In this document: piece after piece, positions 1-9,000 of the stretch
Position numbering within the stretch: the stretch's first letter is position 1
Layout of the letters: every line of letters starts with the position of its first letter
Source: Elusimicrobia bacterium GWA2_66_18
GTDB taxonomy: Bacteria > Elusimicrobiota > Elusimicrobia > UBA1565 > UBA9628
Direction of reading: 5' to 3'
DNA length: 64,000 bases
Assembly (NCBI GenBank): GCA_001799675.1
Contig: MGTX01000014.1
Span: 25,290 to 89,289 of the forward strand
The notes under the pieces: generated by a model
Told to the model about the DNA's origin: nothing
Seen by the model: the letters and a program-made list of their open reading frames with translations, nothing else
The model's database searches: none
Translations under genes and position numbers: made by a program

Positions 1-103
1 TCCAGCGCCCCGGCGCCCCGCCGCTGTAAGCATCGCCCGCGACCGGTCCGCAGCTACGCAAACGCCGCGCTCTCCGTCGTCAAGGCCCACAATTTTTTGG
101 GCC

Positions 104-131
104 TTGACTGAAAAAAAATCGGAGCTATACT
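104..131 (+). promoter_or_regulatory. sigma70-type promoter TTGACT-N16-TATACT
   Basis: TTGACT at 104-109 and TATACT at 126-131 with 16 bp between. A palindrome AAGGCCC..GGGCCTT (83-105 area) overlaps the -35. Confidence 0.65.
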
Positions 132-138
132 CAATATC

Positions 139-363
139 GTCACCCGTCCCGAACCCGGTGTCGGAGGCGCTCAAGAAGGACCCCGGGTTGAGGCTGAGGC
201 CGGAACCGGAGGTCGGAGTCGAAGGCCGTCGTCGTGAGGCGCCCGTCGCGGGTTTGCCGAGACGCGTCGGGCCGCCTGGAGTGGCGGGCGTTACGGATTC
301 GGGGCGGGTGACTTACGAGGCGCTGAGACGGTCCGATTAAAAGGACGCCTGTCTCGGCGCCTC
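139..363 (+). ncRNA. candidate structured small RNA (6S-like architecture possible)
   Basis: Starts about 7 nt after TATACT. GTCACCCGTCCCGAA (139-153) pairs with TTCGGGGCGGGTGAC (298-312), a 15-bp closing stem. A second 13-bp stem lies at 317-329/351-363 with an inner GTCC/GGAC. No convincing CDS on either strand. Confidence 0.45.
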
Positions 364-370
364 CTGTCCG

Positions 371-1087
371 TCAGGGAAGGCGCCAGTAGTGGTGCCACTG
401 AGGCACCACCCTCACGTCCCGCACGACCCGCCTGGCCAAGTCCTCGAAGCGCAGGCAGCGCGCGGGCGCAATCGCCTGCGCGCCGTGCAACGGGGTCGCC
501 GGCTGGAGCACCAGAGGCAGGCGCCGGGGCGCGCCGCGCAGGAGCGACAGCACCCGGCGCCACTCCCCCTCGGTCGAGAGCGAAGTCAAAACAACCTTCA
601 CGAAAGTCCCGCGCGGGGCCTCTTTTAGGAAGGACTCGTGGAGGTCCCAACTCTCGCGCCCCGTGGAGGACGGGAGTTTAATGTCCATGGCCACCGTGTC
701 GCAGAGCGGGGCCAGGGCGCGCATGGCGGCCGGCAGCGTCCCGTTGGTCTCCAGATAATTCTCCAGCCCCCGAACACGCACCCATCCCATCAGGGGCCTC
801 AAGAACGCGGCGTGAAGGAGGGGCTCTCCCCCCGTCCAGGAGACGCTGCGATGCCGACGCCCGCGGTCTAAACGCGCGATGGCGGACTTCACGAACCCGG
901 CGCTCACGACCTTGCCGGAGGGGATCGGAATCGCGTCCGGCTCGTCGCAATAGTCGCAGCGGAGGTTGCATCCGCCCAGGCGCACGAAGATCTGCCTCTC
1001 GCCCACGCGCAGGCCTTCGCCCTGAAGCGAGGAGAAGACCGACACCATGCGGGCGCGGGACTCGTCGGAGAGCTTCAGCGCCCTCAA
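371..1087 (-). CDS. queE: 7-carboxy-7-deazaguanine synthase (radical SAM)
   Basis: [31 protein letters not shown] radical-SAM motif; directly downstream of queC. TTG start at 1087 overlaps the queC stop; ATG at 1048 is the alternative. Confidence 0.9.
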   Translation of the reverse strand: MRALKLSDESRARMVSVFSSLQGEGLRVGERQIFVRLGGCNLRCDYCDEPDAIPIPSGKVVSAGFVKSAIARLDRGRRHRSVSWTGGEPLLHAAFLRPLMGWVRVRGLENYLETNGTLPAAMRALAPLCDTVAMDIKLPSSTGRESWDLHESFLKEAPRGTFVKVVLTSLSTEGEWRRVLSLLRGAPRRLPLVLQPATPLHGAQAIAPARCLRFEDLARRVVRDVRVVPQWHHYWRLP

Positions 1088-1758
1088 AGCGCGGGATCCT
1101 CGACGCCTGCTTCCCGGAAGCCCTTCTCGCGGAGCCGGCACGAATCGCAACGGCCGCACGGCCGCGAGCCCCCGGCGTAGCACGACCAAGTTAAAGACAA
1201 CGGCGCTCCGACCTTTTCCGCCAGGCGCACGATCCCCTTCTTGTCTAGACGCAGCAACGGCGCCAAGACCCTCAGCGGTTTCTTCTCAGTCCCGCGCTTC
1301 GTGCCCAGCTTGGCCGCTTTGGAGAAGGCGTCCAGAAACGAAGGGCGGCAGTCGGGATAGCCGGAGTAATCGAGGGCATTGGCGCCGATGACGATCGCTC
1401 TCGCCCCGACCGAATCCGCAAGCGACGTCGCGAGGGCGAGGAAGATGGTGTTGCGTCCCGGGACATAGCTGGAGGGGATTGCGCCGCGGCCGATCCTCGA
1501 TAGAGGCATTTCCGGCAGCTTCAGGCGGCGATTCATGAGAGACGAGCCGGACAACCACGGCAAAGACAACGACACCTCGCGCAAAGGCGCCCGCGCTTTC
1601 TTCGCCACGGCCCGGGCCGCAAGGAGTTCGCGATCATGCCGTTGACCGTACCTGATGGAGAGCGCCACGAGCCGGTAGCCCTTCTTGCGCGCCCAGAAGA
1701 GACACGTCGTCGAATCCAGACCGCCTGACAGGAGGATGACCGCCGTCTCCTTCTTCAT
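1084..1758 (-). CDS. queC: 7-cyano-7-deazaguanine synthase
   Basis: [25 protein letters not shown]-loop; C-terminal [18 protein letters not shown] zinc site. Confidence 0.93.
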   Translation of the reverse strand: MKKETAVILLSGGLDSTTCLFWARKKGYRLVALSIRYGQRHDRELLAARAVAKKARAPLREVSLSLPWLSGSSLMNRRLKLPEMPLSRIGRGAIPSSYVPGRNTIFLALATSLADSVGARAIVIGANALDYSGYPDCRPSFLDAFSKAAKLGTKRGTEKKPLRVLAPLLRLDKKGIVRLAEKVGAPLSLTWSCYAGGSRPCGRCDSCRLREKGFREAGVEDPAL

Positions 1759-2543
1759 GCCGAGGCTTTCTTGGCCGGGAACTTGCCGTCGAGGGCCTCG
1801 CGGCATATCCGGATCACGTCGGCGCTGAAGTTGCCCTTGTCGATCATCCAGTTGATGTAGCCGCGGTCCTGAGCGACCACCTCGCGCAGAGTCTTGCCCT
1901 TGTGCTTGTTGCCGAAGCCGAACGCGGCCTCGCCGCTCTTCCAGACGAACTTCCCCTCCGCGTCCACGCGGCCGGGGTCCACGGCGGAGCAGAACGCGTC
2001 TAGGCCCGCCGCGTCCTTGGGCAGGTCCGCGTAGCGCTCCACCTGCGCGAAGAGCACCTCGGCCGTGGCGCGCGCGTCCGCCTCGGCGCGGTGGCCTCCG
2101 GCCAGGTCCTTGCCGCAGTAGAACTTGTAGGCGGCCGTCAGATCGCGGCGCTCCTTGCGCGCGAAGATCGTGAAGGCGTCCACGACCCGCTTGCCCGCCA
2201 GCGGCCAGTCGAAGCCGGCGCGCTTGAGTTCGTTGGTCAGCAGGGGGATGTCGTACTTGACCGCGTTGAAGCCTGCGAGGTCGGCGCCCTCGAAGAGCTC
2301 CAAGAGCTTCGGGGCCAGGTCCTTGATGGCGGGCGCGCCTCTCACCATGTCGTCGGTGATCTTATGGATGGCCGTGGCCTCCGCCGGGATGGGAACGCCG
2401 GGGTCGACCAGCGAGGAGAAGAGGCTCCGGCTCCCGTCGGCCTCGAAGCGCAAGACGCAGACGTCGACGATGCGGTCGCTCTGCGGGTCGGCGCCCGTGG
2501 CCTCCAGGTCGAAAATGCAGAGGGGTCGGTCGAGCTTCATCAT
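1755..2543 (-). CDS. DnaQ/ExoX-like 3'-5' exonuclease
   Basis: CIFDLEATGADPQSDRIVD (DEDDh motif), GFNAVKYDIPLL, HRAEADARAT; C-terminal HKGKTLREVVAQDRGYINWMI. Confidence 0.8.
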   Translation of the reverse strand: MMKLDRPLCIFDLEATGADPQSDRIVDVCVLRFEADGSRSLFSSLVDPGVPIPAEATAIHKITDDMVRGAPAIKDLAPKLLELFEGADLAGFNAVKYDIPLLTNELKRAGFDWPLAGKRVVDAFTIFARKERRDLTAAYKFYCGKDLAGGHRAEADARATAEVLFAQVERYADLPKDAAGLDAFCSAVDPGRVDAEGKFVWKSGEAAFGFGNKHKGKTLREVVAQDRGYINWMIDKGNFSADVIRICREALDGKFPAKKASA

Positions 2544-3022
2544 CGGGAAGGCTCCAGGGAGGGGACAGTCGAGGTGGAAGACAAGACGGGCGGGATCACG
2601 AGCAGGGGCATCCGAGCCGGCGCGGTCGAAGCCATCACCTCTGGGGAGCCGGCGAGGCGGCACTCGTAGACAAGATGGATGAACGGCTCGATCTTGTAAT
2701 GCTCGCCGCCATGCTGGATGTTGACGGCCAGGTCGTCGCCCACGTAGGGCGCGTCGGCGTCCTGGCGGGCGTACTCGTCGACGACGCGCGGCTCCAGGTC
2801 CTTGCCGCAGTTCTTGCGCATGAGGCGGCGGGCGTGCCGCCGGCGGCCCTTTACGAACCAGGACCAGCCGTCGAGGGAGTAGCGCACGCTGCCTCCGCCG
2901 AGATCCACATAACCCACTTCTTTGACCGGACCCTTGCGGGGACGGCGGCGCTCCACGCTCTCGGCCACGCAGGCCGAGAGCAGGACGGCGGCGGAGGCGG
3001 CGAGGAGGACGGCGCGTCTCAT
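2540..3022 (-). CDS. hypothetical lipoprotein
   Basis: MRRAVLLAASAAVLLSACVAES lipobox. Confidence 0.6.
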   Translation of the reverse strand: MRRAVLLAASAAVLLSACVAESVERRRPRKGPVKEVGYVDLGGGSVRYSLDGWSWFVKGRRRHARRLMRKNCGKDLEPRVVDEYARQDADAPYVGDDLAVNIQHGGEHYKIEPFIHLVYECRLAGSPEVMASTAPARMPLLVIPPVLSSTSTVPSLEPSR

Positions 3023-4377
3023 GCGAGGGGTTGAAGCTCCCCGCCCGCCGCGGCCGGGCGCGCGGAGGCGACGCCGGCCAGGCGCTCGGCGCAACGCTTG
3101 CCGTCGAGGAGGGTTTCCTCCATGAAGGAATATTTCCAGCCCCCGTAGCGGCCGATGGATTGCGCTCCGAGCTTGGCTAGGTGGCGCAAGATCGCGTTCA
3201 CGGCCGGGGTGCGGGCGAAATCATAGACGACATAACCGACCGGGATGGGCATCCAAGCCATGGTCGAGATCTCGTCGCGCTTCTTCAAGATCCCGGCCTC
3301 CCGCAGGCCGTCGAGGATCGAGACTTCGAGCTTCGCCGTGTCCACGCGCGCGCCGCCCGGCCGCGCGACCTCGACGTAGAGGGCGCTGTGGCCCGCGGGC
3401 GCCGCGGCGGAAGAGAAATTGCTGGAGAAGCCGACCCGGTAGAACGGGAACTTCTTCTCGGGGAAATAGACCCAGTGCCGGTCGCCTACGACCGGACGGG
3501 CGACGCCCAGGTTGAGGTTCCAGACGGCGTTCCAGCGCAGGCGCCCTCGGGCTTGCCGCACCGCGTCCGGCAGGGGACCCGCGAGGTCCAGGAATGTCGT
3601 CAGCGGGAGGGTGTTCACCAGGCGCTCGTAGCGGACTTCCCCGAGGCCCGCGACCTGCGCGACCTTCCACCGCAGGTCCACCGCCGTGACGCGAGCGCCG
3701 GTGCGGACCACGCCGGGCTCCAGGCGGCGGGCCAAGGCGTCGGGCAGGGCTTGGATGCCGCCGCGGACCGGGTAGCGGAAGGAGGCGTTGTAACCGAAGC
3801 GCTTGTTCTGGTCGGCCAGCGCGCCGTAGAGGACCTCGGTGGCGGAGGGCTTGGGCACGAAGCGGCCCTGCCATTCGGTCGTCATCCGCGCCAGACTCGT
3901 CTGCCAGAGTTTCTCATTGTACGGCCGCATGAAATGACGAGTGATGCCGTCGCCGAAGGCGGCGCGGCACCAGGAGAGAAAATCACCTCGCTTCGACGGA
4001 CCGCTCGGCCGGTGCACCGTCTCGAGGAAGCCGGCCACGCAGTCCACCACCACGCCGAGGGGAAGGCCCTTCGTATTGGCCTGGAACGGGTAGCGCGTCA
4101 TGACCCCTTTGGAAAAAATCGCCGCCCGGCGCTCGTGGACGGCGAGATTCCCCTTAAGCAGGTCCAGGACGTATCCCTTGCCGTAGGGGTCGTGGAGATG
4201 GAGGAGGTGGCCCGTGTAGTCGAAGGTGAAGCCGTTCTTCGTCACGGAGCCGGCGACGCCGCCCACCGTCGGCTTCGCCTCCACGACCAGGCGCGAGCGC
4301 ACTCCGAGCCCGAGCAGGTGGTGGGCCGTCGAGAGGCCGGCCAGGCCCGCGCCCAGGATGAGGACGTCGGTCTTCAT
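3019..4377 (-). CDS. FAD/NAD(P)-binding amine-oxidase-like protein (protoporphyrinogen oxidase/UGM-like)
   Basis: MKTDVLILGAGLAGLSTAHHLL...VVEAKPTVGG dinucleotide-binding motif; GGWKYSFMEETLLDGK C-terminal FAD segment. Confidence 0.8.
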   Translation of the reverse strand: MKTDVLILGAGLAGLSTAHHLLGLGVRSRLVVEAKPTVGGVAGSVTKNGFTFDYTGHLLHLHDPYGKGYVLDLLKGNLAVHERRAAIFSKGVMTRYPFQANTKGLPLGVVVDCVAGFLETVHRPSGPSKRGDFLSWCRAAFGDGITRHFMRPYNEKLWQTSLARMTTEWQGRFVPKPSATEVLYGALADQNKRFGYNASFRYPVRGGIQALPDALARRLEPGVVRTGARVTAVDLRWKVAQVAGLGEVRYERLVNTLPLTTFLDLAGPLPDAVRQARGRLRWNAVWNLNLGVARPVVGDRHWVYFPEKKFPFYRVGFSSNFSSAAAPAGHSALYVEVARPGGARVDTAKLEVSILDGLREAGILKKRDEISTMAWMPIPVGYVVYDFARTPAVNAILRHLAKLGAQSIGRYGGWKYSFMEETLLDGKRCAERLAGVASARPAAAGGELQPLA

Positions 4378-5408
4378 CGCATGTCGATGAGCGCCATGCG
4401 GCGGCCCAGCCAGAAGACCACCGCGGCGACCAACGCGTACAGGGCGAGCGCGCCCTTGAGAGGATAGACCGTCGCGAGGAAAGCGCAGAACGAGAAAAAG
4501 GTGGCCGCCAGCGCGGCCATGAGCACGACATGGTCGCGCAGGAAGCCCAGGCGCTCCAGGCGCAGGGCGAAGTGATCGCGCGAGCCGAGGAAGGGCGAGC
4601 GCCCCTGGTTGAGGCGCAGGATGCTCACGAAGAAGGTGTCGAAGACGGGAACAAAGAGGATGAGCAGCGGGGCGAAGACGCCCACGTTGTTGACGTCGGA
4701 ATAGCGCGCGCCCAGGGAGATGCCCGCCAGGAGGAAGCCGATGACGAGACTGCCCGAGTCGCCCATGAAGACCTTGTGGCGCCGGGAGAGATTCCAGGGC
4801 AAAAAGCCCAGGGCCGCGCCCGCCACGGCGGCCGAGGCGAAGTTCACATACAACTCCTCGGAAGGAAGGGACACGAGCAGGAACCCGCAGGCCGCAACCA
4901 GGGCCTGGCTGGCGGCCAGACCATCCATGATGTCTATGATGTTGAAGGCGTTGGTCACGCCCACGACCCAGACGATGGTGACGAAGCCGGCGACCCAAGG
5001 CGGGTGAATGAAGCGGATGCGCAAGCCGAAGCGCACCAGGAGCGCCGTCGCCAGGAACTGCACCAGGAACTTCGGCTTATACCCGAGACCCGAGGGACGA
5101 TTGAGGTCGTCGGCGAGCCCGAGGAGGAAGGCCAGCGTGGCCCCCAGGACCAGGGCACGGAGATTGTAGAGAGTGCCCGAAGGGAAGTTCGTGGTCAAGC
5201 GCAGGAGCAGGACCGCGCCCACGAAGCCGGCGTAGATGGCCACGCCGCCGAAGATGGGAGTGGGCGATTTGTGCGTCTTGACCTCGGAGCTCACCGTGTC
5301 GAGAAAGCCGAAGCGGATCGAGACCAGGCGCACGAGCGGCGTCAGGAAGAAGGTGATCGTGGCCGCCGCCGCGAAGCAGGCGGCGTAGAGACCGAAATCG
5401 GCCTTCAT
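4374..5408 (-). CDS. MraY/WecA-family undecaprenyl-phosphate glycosylphosphotransferase
   Basis: KTHKSPTPIFGGVAIY, NAFNIIDIMDGLAAS, FMGDSGSLVIGFLLAG. Confidence 0.88.
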   Translation of the reverse strand: MKADFGLYAACFAAAATITFFLTPLVRLVSIRFGFLDTVSSEVKTHKSPTPIFGGVAIYAGFVGAVLLLRLTTNFPSGTLYNLRALVLGATLAFLLGLADDLNRPSGLGYKPKFLVQFLATALLVRFGLRIRFIHPPWVAGFVTIVWVVGVTNAFNIIDIMDGLAASQALVAACGFLLVSLPSEELYVNFASAAVAGAALGFLPWNLSRRHKVFMGDSGSLVIGFLLAGISLGARYSDVNNVGVFAPLLILFVPVFDTFFVSILRLNQGRSPFLGSRDHFALRLERLGFLRDHVVLMAALAATFFSFCAFLATVYPLKGALALYALVAAVVFWLGRRMALIDMR

Positions 5409-7327
5409 CGCGCGGACTCCAGGGAGGCGACCAGACAGGCCGGGCCGCGGAACTCCGTCTTCAGGAGCGACTCCAGGCCCAGCCAATTGGCCCGGCCGCG
5501 CTCGGTGAGTGCGCCGAGGCCTGATCCCAGGCGGCGGGCTTCGCGCGGCACGAAGAGCAGGCGCGTGTAGCCGTCGCGGCGCAGGGCGCGGGCCAGATCC
5601 TCGGCGGAAGAGGCCTCGTCGGCGCGTCGCAGGTACGGGTTCGGGGCGTGCACGGTGCTGGTCCGGTGCGGCAGGGGCAGGTAATAGCCGCGCTGCTCCC
5701 CCACGACGAGGACTTTATCATTTTGCCCGAGACGCTCCCGGGCGTACGTCGCGCACGGATAGTAGTCGAGGCGCTTGGCAAGGAAGGCCTCCCGGTCCTC
5801 CAAGGCCAGAAGGACGGACCCGGAGCCGAAGACCCCGTGCACGAACAGGGCGAGGAAGAGATGCGAGACGATCAGGACCCCCGCCGCGGCCGCGGCCAGG
5901 CCGCGGAAGAGCGGCGAGGTCCTCGAGCGCTGGTCCGCGACTCCCGCCGCGCCAAGCAGCGCCATGGCGGGCGCCAGCGCCGTCAGGAAGCGCAGGACCA
6001 CGCCCGTAGCGAACCAGCCCGTGAAGTAAAGGAGCGTGAAGAGAGCCAGGCCCCGCGGGCCCCTCTTCTTCCACGCTGCCCACAGGCCGAGGGGCCACAA
6101 CCAGAGGGTCAGGTCCCAGCCGATGTCGCCCAGCACGTCCATTCCCCCTCCAAAGCGCAGGGGATTGCGAAAAAGCAGGACGGGCAGCGACGCCAGGTCC
6201 CGGAGCAAGCCGTGGGCGTGGCCGTATTCGGTCAGGACCGAGAAATAACCGGAGGCCAAGTCCGCGGTCCAACCGACGGCCGTGGCCGGGAAAAATTGAT
6301 AAAGAAACGGGAAGACGGGATTGCCCACCAGCATCCAATTCTTAACCAACCACGGAGCGAACAGTCCGACGGCGACGGAAGAGAAGAGAAGCGATTCACG
6401 CAGGCGACGGCGGTACAGCAGTCTCAAGACGATGATCAGAGCGGTCAGGCCGGCATAATATTTCGTGCCCAAAGCCAAGCCCGTGAATAATGCCGACAGG
6501 GCGAGAAGTCCCTTCTTCTCGCCGACATCGGAGATCTCGAAGGCGAGGATCGCGGCGGTGCTCCACAGCATCACCAGCGGCTCGACGTAAGTGGTCGATG
6601 ACATGACCAGCACGGCGGAATGCGTCCCCACCAAGACCGCCGCCCAAGGGGCGGCGGGGGTCAGACGGCGGCCGAAGCTCAGCAGCCAGACGACGGTCAG
6701 CGCCGCGGCCAGCCAGACGTACATCTGCGCCAGGAGGTCCGAGCCGAGGGCCAAGGCCAGGGTGAAGAGCATCTCGCCGTTCTGCGGGAAGTGGGAATAG
6801 ACCAGGCCTTCCGGAGCGTGCAGGCGGCCGACGCGGAGATACTCTTGGGGGAGCTTGAGATGATAGACGAGAGAGTCATACTGATGAGGCGGCACGAGGC
6901 AGGCCCAGAGCGCGGCCAACAGGGGCAAGCCGATCAAGAGGCACAACCACGGCCTCTCGACGGCGCGGCGAAGACCCGAGGACATCGAGTCCAGCATCGG
7001 ACGGACTTCAGGCCAAGCGACGAGCCAGAAAAGACCCAGCAGGGCCGAGCACGCCCAAGGTTTGAAGAGACCGAAACAACCGAGGCAAAAGACGGAGAGG
7101 GCGATTAATCCGAGGCCGAGCGTGACGCCAGCGACGGTCTTCTCCTCTTCAGCGAGAGCGTCGGTCAGGAGAGCGACCAGGCGCCGGCCCGCGCCGGCCG
7201 CGGCCGCGGCCGAGAGGATGAGCAGGAGCAGGGGGAGGATTCCGGGCCGCAAGGCGGGGAGCAATCCATCCGCGGCGACCGCCGCGGCGAGCGCGACCGT
7301 CAGCGCGGCGAGGATGGGTCCGCTCAT
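5405..7327 (-). CDS. multi-TM glycosyltransferase-like membrane protein (GT39/ArnT-like)
   Basis: Many TM segments, HQYDSLVYHLKLPQEYL loop; overlaps flanking glycan genes by 4 nt. Confidence 0.65.
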   Translation of the reverse strand: MSGPILAALTVALAAAVAADGLLPALRPGILPLLLLILSAAAAAGAGRRLVALLTDALAEEEKTVAGVTLGLGLIALSVFCLGCFGLFKPWACSALLGLFWLVAWPEVRPMLDSMSSGLRRAVERPWLCLLIGLPLLAALWACLVPPHQYDSLVYHLKLPQEYLRVGRLHAPEGLVYSHFPQNGEMLFTLALALGSDLLAQMYVWLAAALTVVWLLSFGRRLTPAAPWAAVLVGTHSAVLVMSSTTYVEPLVMLWSTAAILAFEISDVGEKKGLLALSALFTGLALGTKYYAGLTALIIVLRLLYRRRLRESLLFSSVAVGLFAPWLVKNWMLVGNPVFPFLYQFFPATAVGWTADLASGYFSVLTEYGHAHGLLRDLASLPVLLFRNPLRFGGGMDVLGDIGWDLTLWLWPLGLWAAWKKRGPRGLALFTLLYFTGWFATGVVLRFLTALAPAMALLGAAGVADQRSRTSPLFRGLAAAAAGVLIVSHLFLALFVHGVFGSGSVLLALEDREAFLAKRLDYYPCATYARERLGQNDKVLVVGEQRGYYLPLPHRTSTVHAPNPYLRRADEASSAEDLARALRRDGYTRLLFVPREARRLGSGLGALTERGRANWLGLESLLKTEFRGPACLVASLESAR

Positions 7328-8076
7328 CACGGCTGTTTGGGCTCGAAGAGCTCGAAGCGCGCCAGCCCCAGGCGCTGGAGCACGGAGAGGGCCAGGCAGT
7401 AGAGGGCCGACAGCCCGTACACGCAGGAACGGCGGAAGTTGATGGAGGAAGCCTCGGCGAAGTAGCGCGCGGCCACGGGGACGTCGCCCAGGCGCTGCTT
7501 GAGCAGGGCGGCCTGGATGAGGAACTGCTGGTCGAAGACGAAGTCGTCGGAGTTCTTCTCCCAGGGGACGGTCTCCAGGCACTTGCGCGAGTAGGCGCGC
7601 AGGCCGGAGTGCCACTCGCCCAGGTTCTGGCCGGTGACCGCGTTCTCGAACATGGTCAGCAGGCGGTTGAAGAGGTACTTGTAGACCGGCATCCCGCCGC
7701 CCAGCGCCTCCCAGCGGGTGCGGATGCGGTTGCCGCAGACCATGTCGCAGATGTCGTGGGTGATGAGGTCCGCCATGATGGGCACCAGGCGCGCGTCGTA
7801 CTGATAGTCCGGGTGGACCATCACGACCACGTCTGCCCCGCGCTTCAAGGCTTCCCGATAGCAGGTCTTCTGGTTGCCGCCGTAGCCCTGGTTCGTCTGG
7901 TGCTCGATGACGGTCAGGCCCAGCTTCCGGGCCAGCGCCACGGTCGCGTCGCGCGAACGGTCGTCGACGAGGATCACCTCGTCGACGGACCCCGGCGGGA
8001 TGTCCTTGATGGTGCGCTCGAGGGTCTTCTCCGCGTTGTAGGCCGGCATGACGACGATGACTTTGGGCTTGGGCAT
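7327..8076 (-). CDS. glycosyltransferase family 2
   Basis: [39 protein letters not shown]. Confidence 0.88.
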   Translation of the reverse strand: MPKPKVIVVMPAYNAEKTLERTIKDIPPGSVDEVILVDDRSRDATVALARKLGLTVIEHQTNQGYGGNQKTCYREALKRGADVVVMVHPDYQYDARLVPIMADLITHDICDMVCGNRIRTRWEALGGGMPVYKYLFNRLLTMFENAVTGQNLGEWHSGLRAYSRKCLETVPWEKNSDDFVFDQQFLIQAALLKQRLGDVPVAARYFAEASSINFRRSCVYGLSALYCLALSVLQRLGLARFELFEPKQP

Positions 8077-8110
8077 GAGAGAAGGATTATAGGATATCCC
8101 TCCCCCAGCG

Positions 8111-8812
8111 TTATCGGAGACGGCAGTCGAATTCGATGCTCCTGACGCCATCCACCAACGAGTCAAGAGTCACCTTGAAGTCCACTCCCTTAACGGCATT
8201 GACGCGTATCTGTGTAGACCGCACATAAATACCGTCGTATGGAGAGCTTCCTATCCGTTCGCCGGCAGGGACATCCTCCTTGGATTTTTTGACCTGGCTG
8301 ATGGTAAGGGTGAATCCTTCAAAATTCCCGGCCTGAATTTCGCGTCGGTAATAGGGATTCACGTAAACATCAACCACTGGTAGAATCTTAGCATCATCGG
8401 CGTTGCCTGTTAAGCTGACGCCTCGCCCACTGCTCCCGGTCTTATTCTGCTCGACCCGGTCAAACTGAGCCAAGTCCACCGAAAAGTTCGGGAAAAAACC
8501 GCCGTCGAAGGAAACGCCGGCATCCAGATCCTTGCTCGTCGGAGCCATCCAGTAAAATATGCCGGCCGAGTTTCTCTCCTTTCTATAGTCAACACTGTAC
8601 AAGGGATAACATTGCAATGATGCGGCTTTTTCAGCGGCTGCCTTGTCGGCTGCGGCGTGCTCGACCTGGGACGCTGCGATTTTTGCCTTGGCATCATTAA
8701 CTTCCGTTGTTATTTCTTCACCCACCTGTCGCGCTTGATCTTCAAAGGCGCCTGCATAGGCTCGCCCGCCAGCCAAGCACAAAAGCCCCACGATCACACT
8801 GATCTTTTTCAT
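8111..8812 (-). CDS. hypothetical secreted protein
   Basis: [21 protein letters not shown] signal peptide; AAGGAG ribosome-binding site upstream. Confidence 0.6.
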   Translation of the reverse strand: MKKISVIVGLLCLAGGRAYAGAFEDQARQVGEEITTEVNDAKAKIAASQVEHAAADKAAAEKAASLQCYPLYSVDYRKERNSAGIFYWMAPTSKDLDAGVSFDGGFFPNFSVDLAQFDRVEQNKTGSSGRGVSLTGNADDAKILPVVDVYVNPYYRREIQAGNFEGFTLTISQVKKSKEDVPAGERIGSSPYDGIYVRSTQIRVNAVKGVDFKVTLDSLVDGVRSIEFDCRLR

Positions 8813-9000
8813 GCCTTCATCTCCTTGCGTCATTCGATAGACATATCACGCCGACGCCATTCATTTTAAGCGAATTCAGATTTTTTCACATAGGCCGACT
8901 GGGTGCGATATGAAGGATCAGAAGACCCGGAATGTCTGGGCCCCCGAGCAGAGGGCGAGGGCGGCGGCAGCGTATCGTCGGAGCCTTTGATTGCAGTCCG

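Noticed and set aside
1-28. C-terminal fragment of a plus-strand CDS ending at the TAA near 28
   Set aside because: Only nine codons are visible; cannot be supported.
83-104. AAGGCCC..GGGCCTT palindrome as a rho-independent terminator
   Set aside because: No T-tract follows on either strand; it overlaps the -35, so an operator is more likely.
139-363. Region as tmRNA, RNase P RNA or SRP RNA
   Set aside because: No tRNA-like 3' CCA end, no RNase P GAGGAAAGUC-type core, no SRP GGAAGCAGCC-type loop seen.
3181-5570. Long plus-strand ORFs (428 aa, 346 aa) opposite the oxidoreductase and WecA-like genes
   Set aside because: Antisense shadow frames; the minus-strand products are recognisable families.
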